A stretch of DNA of 54,792 nucleotides, from the NCBI GenBank assembly GCA_013812505.1, contig JACCTH010000045.1:1-54792 (forward strand), given 5' to 3'. Below, piece after piece: positions 31,986 through 40,052 of the stretch; within the stretch, counting starts at the first letter, position 1, and every line of letters starts with the position of its first letter. The stretch comes from Acidimicrobiia bacterium. GTDB taxonomy: Bacteria > Actinomycetota > Acidimicrobiia > Spongiisociales > ZC4RG35. The notes under the pieces were generated by a model. It saw only the letters and a list, made by a program, of their open reading frames with translations. It was not told where the DNA came from and ran no database searches. Position numbers and translations under genes: made by a program.

Positions 31986-34900
31986 GTGGACAACCAGCAG
32001 GATTTCGGGAACAACGCCTGGATGGTCGACGAGATGTACGAGCGATTCGTCGACGATCCGCTCTCGGTCAGCGAGACCTGGCGCGCGTTCTTTCAGACAT
32101 CAGACAACAGACATCAGACATCAGACAGGGACCAGAAATCAGGGGTCAGGGGTCAGGAGAACGGAGAGGTGACAGCCGCGCCAACGCAGCCGGTCGCTCC
32201 GGTGCAGCCCGTCGCACCGGCGAAGACCGAGCCCAAGCAGGAGCCGAGGCGCGATGCGACTGCGTTGCGGGGGCCGGCGGCGGTAGTTGCCGAACGCATG
32301 GAGGCGAGTCGCGACATTCCCACCGCCACCTCGGTGCGGACGGTGCCCGCCAAGTTGCTCGAGGTCAACCGCTTGATCCTCAACAATCAGCTCAAACGAC
32401 TGACCCAGGGCGGGAAGGTCAGCTTCACCCATCTCATCGGCTATGCCATCGCTCGCGCCTTCAAAGAGCTGCCGCACCTCAACGTCGCTTTCGCCGAGAT
32501 CGACAGCAAGCCCCACGTTGTCCGCTATCCCCACGTCAATCTCGGGCTCGCGATCGACCTCGAGCGCAAAGACGGATCCCGCGGACTTGTCGTCCCGAAC
32601 ATCAAGGAAGCCGACACCCTCGACTTCCGCGGCTTCTGGCAAAAGTACGAAGAGCTCGTCAACAAGGCGCGTAATAATCGCCTGAACCCGGACGAATTCG
32701 CCGGCACCACCGTCACCCTCACCAACCCTGGCACGATCGGCACTGCGCAGAGCGTGCCTCGATTGATGCCCGATCAGGGGGTGATCGTGGGGGTGGGAGC
32801 TATCCAATACCCGCCCGAGTATCAAGGCGCCGATGCGGCTTTCCTCGCCGCGCAAGGGATGGGTCGCATCGTGACTATCACCTCGACCTATGACCATCGG
32901 GTCATCCAGGGCGCTCAGTCGGGAGAGCTCCTGGCTCGCATCCACGAGCTCCTGTTGGGCGAGGATGATTTCTACGACGAAGTGTTCGCTTCGCTCGGCA
33001 TCCCCTATACCCCGGCCCGATGGGCGGTCGATGACAACCCACCCGCCGGCAGCCCGCGCTGGGCCGAGAAACAGGCCAATGTGTTTCGGCTCATCAACGC
33101 GTTTCGGGTGAGAGGCCACCTGATTGCCGATCTCGACCCTTTGCGACAGAAGGCGCCGACCTTGTATGCCGAGCTCGATCCGCTTTTCTATGGCCTCACG
33201 ATCTGGGACCTCGATCGCCAGTTCGCCACCGGTGGCATGAGCGGCAGCCAGCTCATGACCCTCGGCCAGATTCTGTCCCGGCTCCGCGACGCTTATTGCC
33301 GGACTGCGGGCATCGAGTACATGCACATGCAGGAGACCGAGCAGAAGCGATGGATTCAAGATCGCGTCGAGGCTCCCCGCGTCGAGCTAGGTCACGACGA
33401 GAAGATCCGGATCCTTCGCAAGCTCAATCAGGCCGAGGCGTTCGAGCGTTTTCTCCATACCAAGTACGTAGGTCACAAGCGCTTCGGTCTCGAGGGCTCA
33501 GAATCGGTCATCCCCCTGCTCGACTCGTTGCTCTCGGTGGCGTCGCTCGATGGGATGGAAGACGTCGTGATCGGGATGGCCCACCGCGGCCGTCTCAACA
33601 TCCTGACGAATGTGATCGGCAAGAGCTACGCCAAGATCTTCCGCGAGTTCGAGGGCGACCTCGATCCCGACACCACCGGGGGGTCGGGTGACGTGAAGTA
33701 CCACCTGGGCTTCAGCGGTAAATACGAAACGGCTGACGGCTCGATGATCGGCGTCCAGTTGGTCGCCAACCCGAGCCACCTCGAGGCGGTAGATCCGGTC
33801 CTCGAAGGCGTGGTTCGCGCCAAACAGGAAAAGCGGGGACCGTTGGGACACACCCAGGTGTTGCCGGTGTTGATCCACGGCGACGCCGCCTTTGCCGGTC
33901 AAGGAGTGGTGGCCGAGGTCTTCAATCTTTCCCAGCTGCGCGGCTACCGGACCGGCGGCACGGTCCACATTGTCATCAACAACCAGGTCGGCTTCACCAC
34001 TTCGACGCTCGATGCGCGGTCGAGCTTCTACGCCACCGATGTCGCCAAGATCGTGGCCGCGCCGATCATCCATGTGAACGGCGACGACCCCGAAGCCGTC
34101 ATCCGGGTGGCGCGCCTGGCCTTTGCCTTTCGCCAGGCGTTCAATCGCGATGTCGTCATCGACATGATTTGCTATCGCCGGCGAGGACACAACGAAGGTG
34201 ACGAGCCGTCTTACACCCAGCCGTTGATGTACAAGCTCATCGACGAGAAGCGCCCAGTTCGTCACCTTTACATGGATCGGCTGGTCAGCACCGGCGACAT
34301 CTCGATTGAGGACGGAGAACGGATCATGGCCGAGTTCTCCGAGCTCCTCGACCATGCCTTCCAGGAAACTCGCAATTCGGCCCCGGCCGTGCGGCCGAGC
34401 TCGCTTCAGCCGATGAGCAACGAGGAGCCGGCGACGGCGGTGCCTGAGGACCAGCTCCGGGAGCTCCTTACCTACATCACCACTCCTCCTCCCGACTTTG
34501 TTGTCCATCCCAAGCTGCGGAAGGTGGTGGCGGACCGGGCGGCGTCGTTCGACACCGACGCCTTTGATTGGGGGGCGGCGGAAGCCCTGGCGCTGGGATC
34601 GATGGCCCTCGAGGGCATCCCCGTGCGGCTGGCTGGGGAGGATTCGCGTCGGGGCACCTTCAGCCACCGTCACGCCGAATTGACCTCGTTTGATACTGGA
34701 ATGGAGTGGGCTCCGCTGCAGTTGCTCACCGCGGGCGTCACCCGCGTTCGAATTGTGGATTCGCTCCTGTCCGAGTTCGCCGCGGTGGGGTTCGAATACG
34801 GCTACTCGGTCGAGTGGTCGGAGGCTTTTGTCGCCTGGGAGGCGCAATTCGGCGATTTCACCAACGGTGCCCAGGTGATCATCGATCAGTTCATGGCGGC

Positions 34901-35576
34901 GGGGGAGGCCAAGTGGGGCCAGCAGTCAGGAGTGACCCTTCTGCTTCCCCATGGGTATGAGGGTCAGGGTCCGGAGCACTCCTCGGCCCGGATTGAAAGG
35001 TTCCTCGAGCTTTGCGCCCACGAGAACATGCGGGTGATCGTGCCCTCGACCACCGGCCAATACTTCCATCTGCTTCGGCGGCAGGCCATGTTGCGCCCGC
35101 GTAAGCCCCTCATCGTCTTCACGCCGAAGTCATTGCTTCGGACCAAGGAGTCTTTCTCGCCCGCCGGCGCCTTTGTCAACGGGCGCTTCGAGCCGGTCCT
35201 CGAGGATGGAGTCGCCGCCGACGGGGCTCGACGTGTGGTGCTGTGCGCGGGCAAGGTCTATCACGACCTTGCCAAGCACCGGGCGGAGGCGGACGCCACC
35301 GCTGTGGCCCTGGTCCGCGTGGCTCAGCTCTATCCGGTTGAAGAGGGGCGTCTTGCCGAGATCGCCAACCGCAACCCTGACGCGCAGCTCGTGTGGTGTC
35401 AAGAGGAACCGGAGAACATGGGCGCCTACCGATTTTTGGCGCCGCACCTGGAACGGGTCTTCGGCCGCGAGCCCACCTACGCCGGACGAGCGGCGGCCGC
35501 CTCTCCGGCCAGCGGCTCGAACAAGGTCCACCACCAAGAACAGGAAGCTCTCGTCAAGCAGGCCATCGAGGGTTAA
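31986..35576 (+). CDS. kgd: Multifunctional 2-oxoglutarate decarboxylase/dehydrogenase (E1 with fused E2-type acyltransferase domain)
   Basis: 1196 residues. An N-terminal E1 segment (GNNAWMVDEMYERFVDDPLS) is followed by a linker, then an E2o-like acyltransferase domain at about 90-330 (VNRLILNNQLKRLTQGGKVS, TSTYDHRVIQGAQSGELLAR). The thiamine-dependent SucA-type E1 follows (HKRFGLEGSESVIPLLDSLL, GMAHRGRLNIL, RRGHNEGDEPSYTQPLMYK, LLPHGYEGQGPEHSSARIER). In mycobacteria this enzyme feeds the TCA cycle and is inhibited by unphosphorylated GarA. GTG at 31986 is chosen because family homology begins there and TACCAT lies 8 nt upstream; GTG at 31938 would begin inside a repeat. The linker (residues 37-57) is encoded by repeat sequence. 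Confidence 0.93.
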   Translation: MDNQQDFGNNAWMVDEMYERFVDDPLSVSETWRAFFQTSDNRHQTSDRDQKSGVRGQENGEVTAAPTQPVAPVQPVAPAKTEPKQEPRRDATALRGPAAVVAERMEASRDIPTATSVRTVPAKLLEVNRLILNNQLKRLTQGGKVSFTHLIGYAIARAFKELPHLNVAFAEIDSKPHVVRYPHVNLGLAIDLERKDGSRGLVVPNIKEADTLDFRGFWQKYEELVNKARNNRLNPDEFAGTTVTLTNPGTIGTAQSVPRLMPDQGVIVGVGAIQYPPEYQGADAAFLAAQGMGRIVTITSTYDHRVIQGAQSGELLARIHELLLGEDDFYDEVFASLGIPYTPARWAVDDNPPAGSPRWAEKQANVFRLINAFRVRGHLIADLDPLRQKAPTLYAELDPLFYGLTIWDLDRQFATGGMSGSQLMTLGQILSRLRDAYCRTAGIEYMHMQETEQKRWIQDRVEAPRVELGHDEKIRILRKLNQAEAFERFLHTKYVGHKRFGLEGSESVIPLLDSLLSVASLDGMEDVVIGMAHRGRLNILTNVIGKSYAKIFREFEGDLDPDTTGGSGDVKYHLGFSGKYETADGSMIGVQLVANPSHLEAVDPVLEGVVRAKQEKRGPLGHTQVLPVLIHGDAAFAGQGVVAEVFNLSQLRGYRTGGTVHIVINNQVGFTTSTLDARSSFYATDVAKIVAAPIIHVNGDDPEAVIRVARLAFAFRQAFNRDVVIDMICYRRRGHNEGDEPSYTQPLMYKLIDEKRPVRHLYMDRLVSTGDISIEDGERIMAEFSELLDHAFQETRNSAPAVRPSSLQPMSNEEPATAVPEDQLRELLTYITTPPPDFVVHPKLRKVVADRAASFDTDAFDWGAAEALALGSMALEGIPVRLAGEDSRRGTFSHRHAELTSFDTGMEWAPLQLLTAGVTRVRIVDSLLSEFAAVGFEYGYSVEWSEAFVAWEAQFGDFTNGAQVIIDQFMAAGEAKWGQQSGVTLLLPHGYEGQGPEHSSARIERFLELCAHENMRVIVPSTTGQYFHLLRRQAMLRPRKPLIVFTPKSLLRTKESFSPAGAFVNGRFEPVLEDGVAADGARRVVLCAGKVYHDLAKHRAEADATAVALVRVAQLYPVEEGRLAEIANRNPDAQLVWCQEEPENMGAYRFLAPHLERVFGREPTYAGRAAAASPASGSNKVHHQEQEALVKQAIEG
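32094..32156 (+). repeat. Heptamer repeat embedded in the kgd coding sequence
   Basis: Four AGACATC-type units (one reads AGACAAC) followed by CAGAAATCAGGGGTCAGGGG lie in frame within kgd and encode QTSDNRHQTSDRDQKSGVRG. The region is the flexible linker between the N-terminal segment and the acyltransferase domain. The length (63 nt) is a multiple of three, so the frame is kept. Confidence 0.8.
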
Positions 35577-35580
35577 ATCC

Positions 35581-35614
35581 GCGAACCCAGGGTTCGCAGC
35601 CGTGTTGTACACGG
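35581..35614. terminator. Paired hairpins between kgd and an SRPBCC gene (convergent)
   Basis: GCGAACCC-a-GGGTTCGC (35581-35597) and CCGTGT-tgt-ACACGG (35600-35614) are both perfect stems, four bases after the kgd stop. The first resembles the AACCCTGGG/CCCAGGGTT hairpin after rplA. No T-run follows on either strand, so terminator function is likely but unproven. Confidence 0.5.
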
Positions 35615-35660
35615 ACACCAGCCCACAGAACAGGAGGAGCGGCCCGGCCGACTTGTCCGG

Positions 35661-36092
35661 CTAGTTCACCACCGCCGGATTGGGGTGGCCGGAGTTGGCC
35701 ACGGCGACGAGGTTGTCGAGAAACCGAACCCAGGCGGGGGTAATTACCTCGATGATCGGGTCGTCCGGTTCGAAGCCGCGATGTGTGAAGAGCAGTTGGG
35801 TTTTGCCGTCGGTTTCGGACAGGGCGAACGAAATCGTGGTGCCCTTCCACCAGGGCGGGTTTTCGGCGATGTGCCATTCGATCAGTCGATCCGAAATCGA
35901 GGTGACCTTGAGGTCGAACACCACCGGCGAGGTGGGGAAGGCGACATGGAACTCGTCGTCCTTGGCTCCGGCTGCGCCTTCGACTTTGTCCGACCACCAG
36001 CCAGCGATCCCCGACGGATTGTTGAGCCACCTTCTCACCGACGACCCTTGAGCATCGAACTCGAATTGGGCCTTGATGGCATACTCACCCAT
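35661..36092 (-). CDS. SRPBCC (AHSA1-like) protein
   Basis: 143 residues of the START/Bet v1-like fold: YAIKAQFEFDAQGSSVRRWL, WWSDKVEGAAG, IEWHIAENPPWWKGTTISFA, LLFTHRGFEPDD. Such proteins bind hydrophobic ligands in a deep pocket; no catalytic assignment is possible. A good promoter (TTGAAA, 17 bp, TATAGT) and ribosome-binding site (AAGGAGG) precede it. It is divergent from an arsR gene whose partner is another SRPBCC protein, so shared control is likely. Confidence 0.88.
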   Translation of the reverse strand: MGEYAIKAQFEFDAQGSSVRRWLNNPSGIAGWWSDKVEGAAGAKDDEFHVAFPTSPVVFDLKVTSISDRLIEWHIAENPPWWKGTTISFALSETDGKTQLLFTHRGFEPDDPIIEVITPAWVRFLDNLVAVANSGHPNPAVVN

Positions 36093-36107
36093 GGCTGCCT
36101 CCTTGAG

Positions 36108-36170
36108 CTATTTCAGTCAAGACTATATCCCTTACAGGAACCTATTTCAATTCGTACTAAAATAGTTAGG
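36108..36170. promoter_or_regulatory. Divergent promoter region with probable ArsR operator
   Basis: Minus strand: TTGAAA (36150-36145), 17 bp, TATAGT (36127-36122), reading toward the SRPBCC gene. Plus strand: TAAAAT (36158-36163) lies 7 nt before the arsR GTG. CTATTTCA occurs twice in direct orientation (36108-36115, 36142-36149), and CTATTT (36142-36147) forms a dyad with AAATAG (36160-36165). The dyad overlaps both the -35 of one promoter and the -10 of the other, a natural place for the ArsR protein to repress both. Confidence 0.6.
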
Positions 36171-36479
36171 GTGGACACGCTGCAGGCCATCGCCGAGCCG
36201 CACCGTCGGGAGATCCTGGCGCTTGTGTGGGATGACGAGATGGCCGCCGGAGAGATCGCTTCACGTTTCGATCTGACCTTTGGGGCGGTGTCGCAGCACC
36301 TTGGGGTTCTTCGCGAAACGGGTCTGGTGAGCGTTCGCCGCGACGGGAACCGCCGCTGGTACAAGGCCGAGAAACAGCAATTGGGGCCGCTCCGGCAACT
36401 GCTCGAAGCGATGTGGGCCGATTCTCTCGAACGACTAGCGCACGCGGTCGAGCGCGACACAGTTGAAGATTCCAAGTGA
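36171..36479 (+). CDS. ArsR-family winged-helix repressor
   Basis: 102 residues from GTG 36171. Winged-helix pattern: LQAIAEPHRREILALVWDDE, MAAGEIASRFDLTFGAVSQH, LGVLRETGLVSVRRDGNRRW. No metal-binding cysteines are present, so it is probably not a metal sensor. ArsR genes overlapping an SRPBCC gene, as here (GTGA, 4 bp), form a common two-gene module. The start is set by the TAAAAT box 7 nt upstream; the longer frame to the left reads antisense through the neighbouring SRPBCC gene. Confidence 0.92.
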   Translation: MDTLQAIAEPHRREILALVWDDEMAAGEIASRFDLTFGAVSQHLGVLRETGLVSVRRDGNRRWYKAEKQQLGPLRQLLEAMWADSLERLAHAVERDTVEDSK

Positions 36480-36898
36480 ATGATCCAATCGTCGTCACCC
36501 GCGCAATCGGCGCCCCGCCTGCAGTCGTCTACGCCTATCTCATCGAAGGCTCGAAGTGGGAACGATGGCAGGGAGTGAGGGCAACCGTCGAGCCCAGACC
36601 GGGAGGAGAGTTCGCGGTGGTTATGGCCAATGACATGACTGCTCAGGGCAAGTTCGTCGAACTGGTTCCAGATCGGCGAGTCGTGTTCACCTGGGGGTGG
36701 ACCGATCATCCCGACTTGCCACCCGGGTCGACCACCGTGGAGATCGACTTGGTCGATTCTGACGGAGGCACACTCTTAACGCTTACCCACCGCGACTTGC
36801 CGCCAGAAGAAATCGCTCCTCACACTCACGGATGGAATCGTTACCTGACCCGGCTTGGGGCAGTTGCCGAAGGAGGGGACCCAGGGCCCGATCGGTAG
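36476..36898 (+). CDS. SRPBCC (AHSA1-like) protein coupled to ArsR
   Basis: 140 residues: VTRAIGAPPAVVYAYLIEGS, WERWQGVRATVEPRPGGEFA, GKFVELVPDRRVVFTWGWTD, LTLTHRDLPPEE, HTHGWNRYLTRL. It has the AHSA1-type sequence order and length. Start GTG overlaps the arsR stop. It probably binds or responds to the same small hydrophobic ligand class as its divergent neighbour. The gene ends 12 bp before palindromic repeat copy C. Confidence 0.9.
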   Translation: MNDPIVVTRAIGAPPAVVYAYLIEGSKWERWQGVRATVEPRPGGEFAVVMANDMTAQGKFVELVPDRRVVFTWGWTDHPDLPPGSTTVEIDLVDSDGGTLLTLTHRDLPPEEIAPHTHGWNRYLTRLGAVAEGGDPGPDR

Positions 36899-36909
36899 GC
36901 GCGTGTAGC

Positions 36910-36973
36910 GAACCTAAGGTTTACGTGGTGGCTATACCACCACCCAAACCTAAGGTTTGCGTGGTGGCTAGAG
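36910..36973. repeat. CCTAAGG palindromic repeat, copy C (convergent SRPBCC / Nudix)
   Basis: Two tandem half-units: GAACCTAAGGTTTACGTGGT, then GGCTATACCACC, then CAAACCTAAGGTTTGCGTGG and TGGCTAG. Each CAAACC-taa-GGTTTG core is itself palindromic, and GTGGTGGCTATACCACCAC forms the middle dyad. It differs from copies A and B in lacking the GGCGATTTTGG end. It supplies the stop codon of the minus-strand Nudix gene (CTA, 36968-36970). Confidence 0.85.
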
Positions 36974-37834
36974 GGGTGGGGGGAGGTAGCGGGCCTTGCG
37001 GAACTCGCCCGCTTTGACCTCGATCTCCCAGGTGGAGCCTTTCTTGCAGTCGAAGGCCGACTTGAGGCTCGTGCCATGGCGAACCATCCAGTCGAGGACT
37101 GCGGGGATGACGTCACCGTGGGAACAGAGGGCGGCATTCGTCCCAGCTAGCTCCCGGCAGAGATCACGAGCGGGGCGATGACCAGCACCTTCCGCGAGCT
37201 CGTCGCGTTCTTCGATCTTGAGTCCGTGCAAGATGGCCAATGGCTCGATCGTTTGCCGGCAGCGCAAGTAGGGGCTCGTGAGAATCCGTTCGATCGCGCG
37301 ATCGGCGAACGCATCGGCGAGGGCCGCCGCCTGGTGTTCCCCCCGGGCGCTCAACGGCCGGAGAGAATCGTCGCCTTCCCATTCCGACCGGCTCTCGGCC
37401 GTGCCATGCCGAACCAGGAGCAGCGTGCCCGTCGTCAACACCTCATTGAAATTGATCGACTTGAGCACGTCTTTGTCGTTCTTGTAGGTGAGGAGCTTTT
37501 GGGCTTCAGCAATCGCTAACCACCGGACGACGTCGACTTCCTCGTTGGGGACGAACTCCGTCGAGCGGACCTCGCGCATCGAGTACCAGTGGACCACCTT
37601 GCTTTCGCCCTCGTTGGCATACCGGCTCTTCCCCAGTGCTCCGACGATGCGTGGCTGCACACCGGTTTCCTCCTCGACCTCGCGCAGGGCGGTGGCTTCA
37701 GAATTCTCGGCAGCGTCGGTCTTGCCCTTGGGCAGGGTCCAATCGTCGTAGCGGGGGCGATGGACGATCAAGACCTCCGCCCCTTCGGCGCCTTCACGCA
37801 TAACGGCGCCTCCCGCCGCAGTGATGTCAGCCAA
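36968..37834 (-). CDS. mutT1: MutT1-like Nudix hydrolase fused to histidine phosphatase domain
   Basis: 288 residues. The N-terminal Nudix box reads GKTDAAENSEATALREVEEE followed by TGV, after TLPKG. The C-terminal histidine phosphatase domain has LLVRHGTAESR (catalytic His) and SHGDVIPAVLDWM. This two-domain layout is that of mycobacterial MutT1, which hydrolyses 8-oxo-dGTP-type nucleotides and diadenosine polyphosphates. It probably starts at TTG 37834. It stands alone between convergent and same-strand neighbours; its stop codon is in repeat copy C. Confidence 0.93.
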   Translation of the reverse strand: MADITAAGGAVMREGAEGAEVLIVHRPRYDDWTLPKGKTDAAENSEATALREVEEETGVQPRIVGALGKSRYANEGESKVVHWYSMREVRSTEFVPNEEVDVVRWLAIAEAQKLLTYKNDKDVLKSINFNEVLTTGTLLLVRHGTAESRSEWEGDDSLRPLSARGEHQAAALADAFADRAIERILTSPYLRCRQTIEPLAILHGLKIEERDELAEGAGHRPARDLCRELAGTNAALCSHGDVIPAVLDWMVRHGTSLKSAFDCKKGSTWEIEVKAGEFRKARYLPPPL

Positions 37835-37921
37835 GAAGCACCTCTAACTACCGCCGCGGGGAAGTGCAGACACAAACCGAGGATAAACACCCACAGAATG
37901 AGAAAACCAGGGAGAACTGGT

Positions 37922-40030
37922 CTATTTGAGAGCCTGGTCGATGGCGGCTCCGATGCGGCGATGGTCGATGAGGGCGTGGCGCTCGATCGCAAATTGGGGC
38001 CAGGGGGCATCGAACCCAGTCAGCCGGACGATGGGCGCCTGCAGCGAAAAAAGACAGTGCTCAGCGACGACCGCAGCCACCTCGGCGGCGACTCCGGCCG
38101 CGCCTTGCGGCTCTTGGACCAATAGCAACCGGCCAGTCTTCTCCACCGAAGCGATCACCGTTTCTCGATCCCAGGGGAACAGAGTGCGCAGATCAATGAC
38201 CTCGATCGACCTGCCGGCCGCTGCCGTTAGCGCCTGCGGAACCATCCCCCCGTAAGTGACGAGCGTGAGATCGTTACCTTCCTGGCGCACCCTGGCCCTG
38301 CCAAGCGGGAGCTGAAAATGCTCGGTGGGGACTTCCTCGCGGCCGGCGCGATAGAGGACCTTTGGCTCCAGAAATATCACTGGGTCGGGGCTCATCAACG
38401 CCGAAGCCAGCAGCCCCTTGGCGTCGTATGGCGTCGATGGGCAGACGACCACCAGGCCGGGGGCGTGGACGAAATACGCTTCGGGCGAGTCGCAATGATG
38501 CTCATGGGCTCCGATCCCGGCGCCACTCGGAAAACGAACTACCACCGGCACGGTCACATTGCCACGAGTCCGGAACCGGAACCTCCCCAGGTGGGAGACG
38601 ATCTGGTCGAAAGCGGGATAGACGAATCCGTCGAATTGGATTTCGGCAATCGGGCGAGCGCCGGCCATCGCCATCCCGATCGCAGTGCCGACGATTCCCG
38701 ACTCATTGAGGGGGGTGTCGATCACGCGGTCCTCACCGAAAGTTTCTTGCAGGCCTTCGGTGATGCGGAACACGCCGCCCGAAATCCCGACGTCCTCGCC
38801 CAGGATGATCGCCTCATTCTCCGTTTCCATCGCTTGACGAAGCGCGGCATTGATTGCCTCGGCCATCGTCATCGTCGCCGTTGGACCGGTTGGTTCCGGT
38901 TCAAGTTCTCGCTCCCAGATCTCGTCGGGAGCAAATTCCGACCTGGGCTCGGAGTTGGCGTCTTCGGCGCGGTGAAGCTGCTCGATCAAACTCGGAAGTA
39001 TCCGGTGGTAGGCGTGCCGGATCGCGTCTGCCCGCGGGGGAAGGGGCCGCGCTTCGATCTCGGTGATCGCGGCCTCGACTTGATCGGCCACCTCCATCGC
39101 CACCTTCGCACCCGCTTGCTCGTCCCACTGGCCGCGCTTTTCGAGGAAGCGACGAAAGCGCTCGATCGGGTCGCGTTGTCGCCAGGAATCTTCTTCCTCC
39201 GCCGAGCGGTAGCGGCGGGCGTCGTCGGCCGTGGCATGGGCGCCATAGCGATAGGTCATCGCCTCGATCAGGGTCGGACCTTCGCCCCGGCGAGCGCGAT
39301 CGGTGGCAAGCTTCGTGACCTGGTACATCGCCAGCACATCCATCCCATCGACGCGAACGCCGGGAAAACCGTAGGCGACCGCCTTTTGGGCGATGGTCTC
39401 CGAGGCGGTCTGTTTGTCGTAGTGAACCGAGATCGCGTAGAGATTGTTGGCGCAGATGAACACGGTTGGGGTCCGCCAGACTCCAGCGAAGTTCATCCCC
39501 GAGTGGAAGTCGACCTCGGAAGTGGCGCCGTCACCAAAGTAGGTGACCGCCACCGAGTCTTCACGGCGAAGTTTGGTCACATAGGAATAGCCCACCGCAT
39601 GAGGCAGCTGGCTGGCAATAGGGACGGCGGTGATACCCATCCGATACTTGAGGACGTCCCAATCCTGATTCGGCAGCCCCCGCCAATAGGACATCACCAC
39701 ATCGATAGGAACGCCGCGGGCTAGCTGCACACCATGCTCGCGGTAGGAAGGAAAGACAAAATCGTTCTCGGCCAGCGCCAGCGCCGACCCAATTTGCACT
39801 GCTTCTTGGCCTTCGAGCATGGGATAGGTTCCGATCCTGCCCTGGCGCTGTAACGCGAGCATCCTGCGGTCGAACTCGCGGGAGAGAACCATCAGCCGGT
39901 ACATCTCCGAGGTCAGCGACTCCGAAAAGTCGACGTCGCCGGCAACGGCATCACCCGCCAGGTCGCCGCTTTGCGACAACAGCTGAAAAGTGGGGTAGTC
40001 GCTCTCCAAGCTCGTTCGAGTCTGCCACAT
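37922..40030 (-). CDS. 2-Oxo acid dehydrogenase E1, alpha and beta subunits fused
   Basis: 702 residues. The alpha half (about 1-370) has the thiamine diphosphate motif GDGATSEVDFHSG…CANN and FPSYREHGVQLARG. The beta half (about 385-702) has MAEAINAALRQAMETENEAI, LGEDVGISGGVFRITEGLQ and GIGAHEHHCDSPEAYFVHAP. It resembles branched-chain 2-oxo acid and acetoin/pyruvate E1 enzymes of the alpha2-beta2 class, which usually have separate genes in actinobacteria; one continuous frame encodes both here. E2 and E3 genes are not adjacent, so the substrate (pyruvate or branched-chain keto acids) remains open. Confidence 0.9.
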   Translation of the reverse strand: MWQTRTSLESDYPTFQLLSQSGDLAGDAVAGDVDFSESLTSEMYRLMVLSREFDRRMLALQRQGRIGTYPMLEGQEAVQIGSALALAENDFVFPSYREHGVQLARGVPIDVVMSYWRGLPNQDWDVLKYRMGITAVPIASQLPHAVGYSYVTKLRREDSVAVTYFGDGATSEVDFHSGMNFAGVWRTPTVFICANNLYAISVHYDKQTASETIAQKAVAYGFPGVRVDGMDVLAMYQVTKLATDRARRGEGPTLIEAMTYRYGAHATADDARRYRSAEEEDSWRQRDPIERFRRFLEKRGQWDEQAGAKVAMEVADQVEAAITEIEARPLPPRADAIRHAYHRILPSLIEQLHRAEDANSEPRSEFAPDEIWERELEPEPTGPTATMTMAEAINAALRQAMETENEAIILGEDVGISGGVFRITEGLQETFGEDRVIDTPLNESGIVGTAIGMAMAGARPIAEIQFDGFVYPAFDQIVSHLGRFRFRTRGNVTVPVVVRFPSGAGIGAHEHHCDSPEAYFVHAPGLVVVCPSTPYDAKGLLASALMSPDPVIFLEPKVLYRAGREEVPTEHFQLPLGRARVRQEGNDLTLVTYGGMVPQALTAAAGRSIEVIDLRTLFPWDRETVIASVEKTGRLLLVQEPQGAAGVAAEVAAVVAEHCLFSLQAPIVRLTGFDAPWPQFAIERHALIDHRRIGAAIDQALK

Positions 40031-40038
40031 TCCTCGGG

Positions 40039-40044
40039 TAGCCT
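40039..40044 (+). promoter_or_regulatory. -10 box (TAGCCT) for hisC
   Basis: TAGCCT ends 8 nt before the hisC ATG (40053), inside the 22-bp gap to the divergent E1 gene. No Shine-Dalgarno sequence. This suggests leaderless transcription. Confidence 0.4.
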
Positions 40045-40052
40045 CATCTGCG

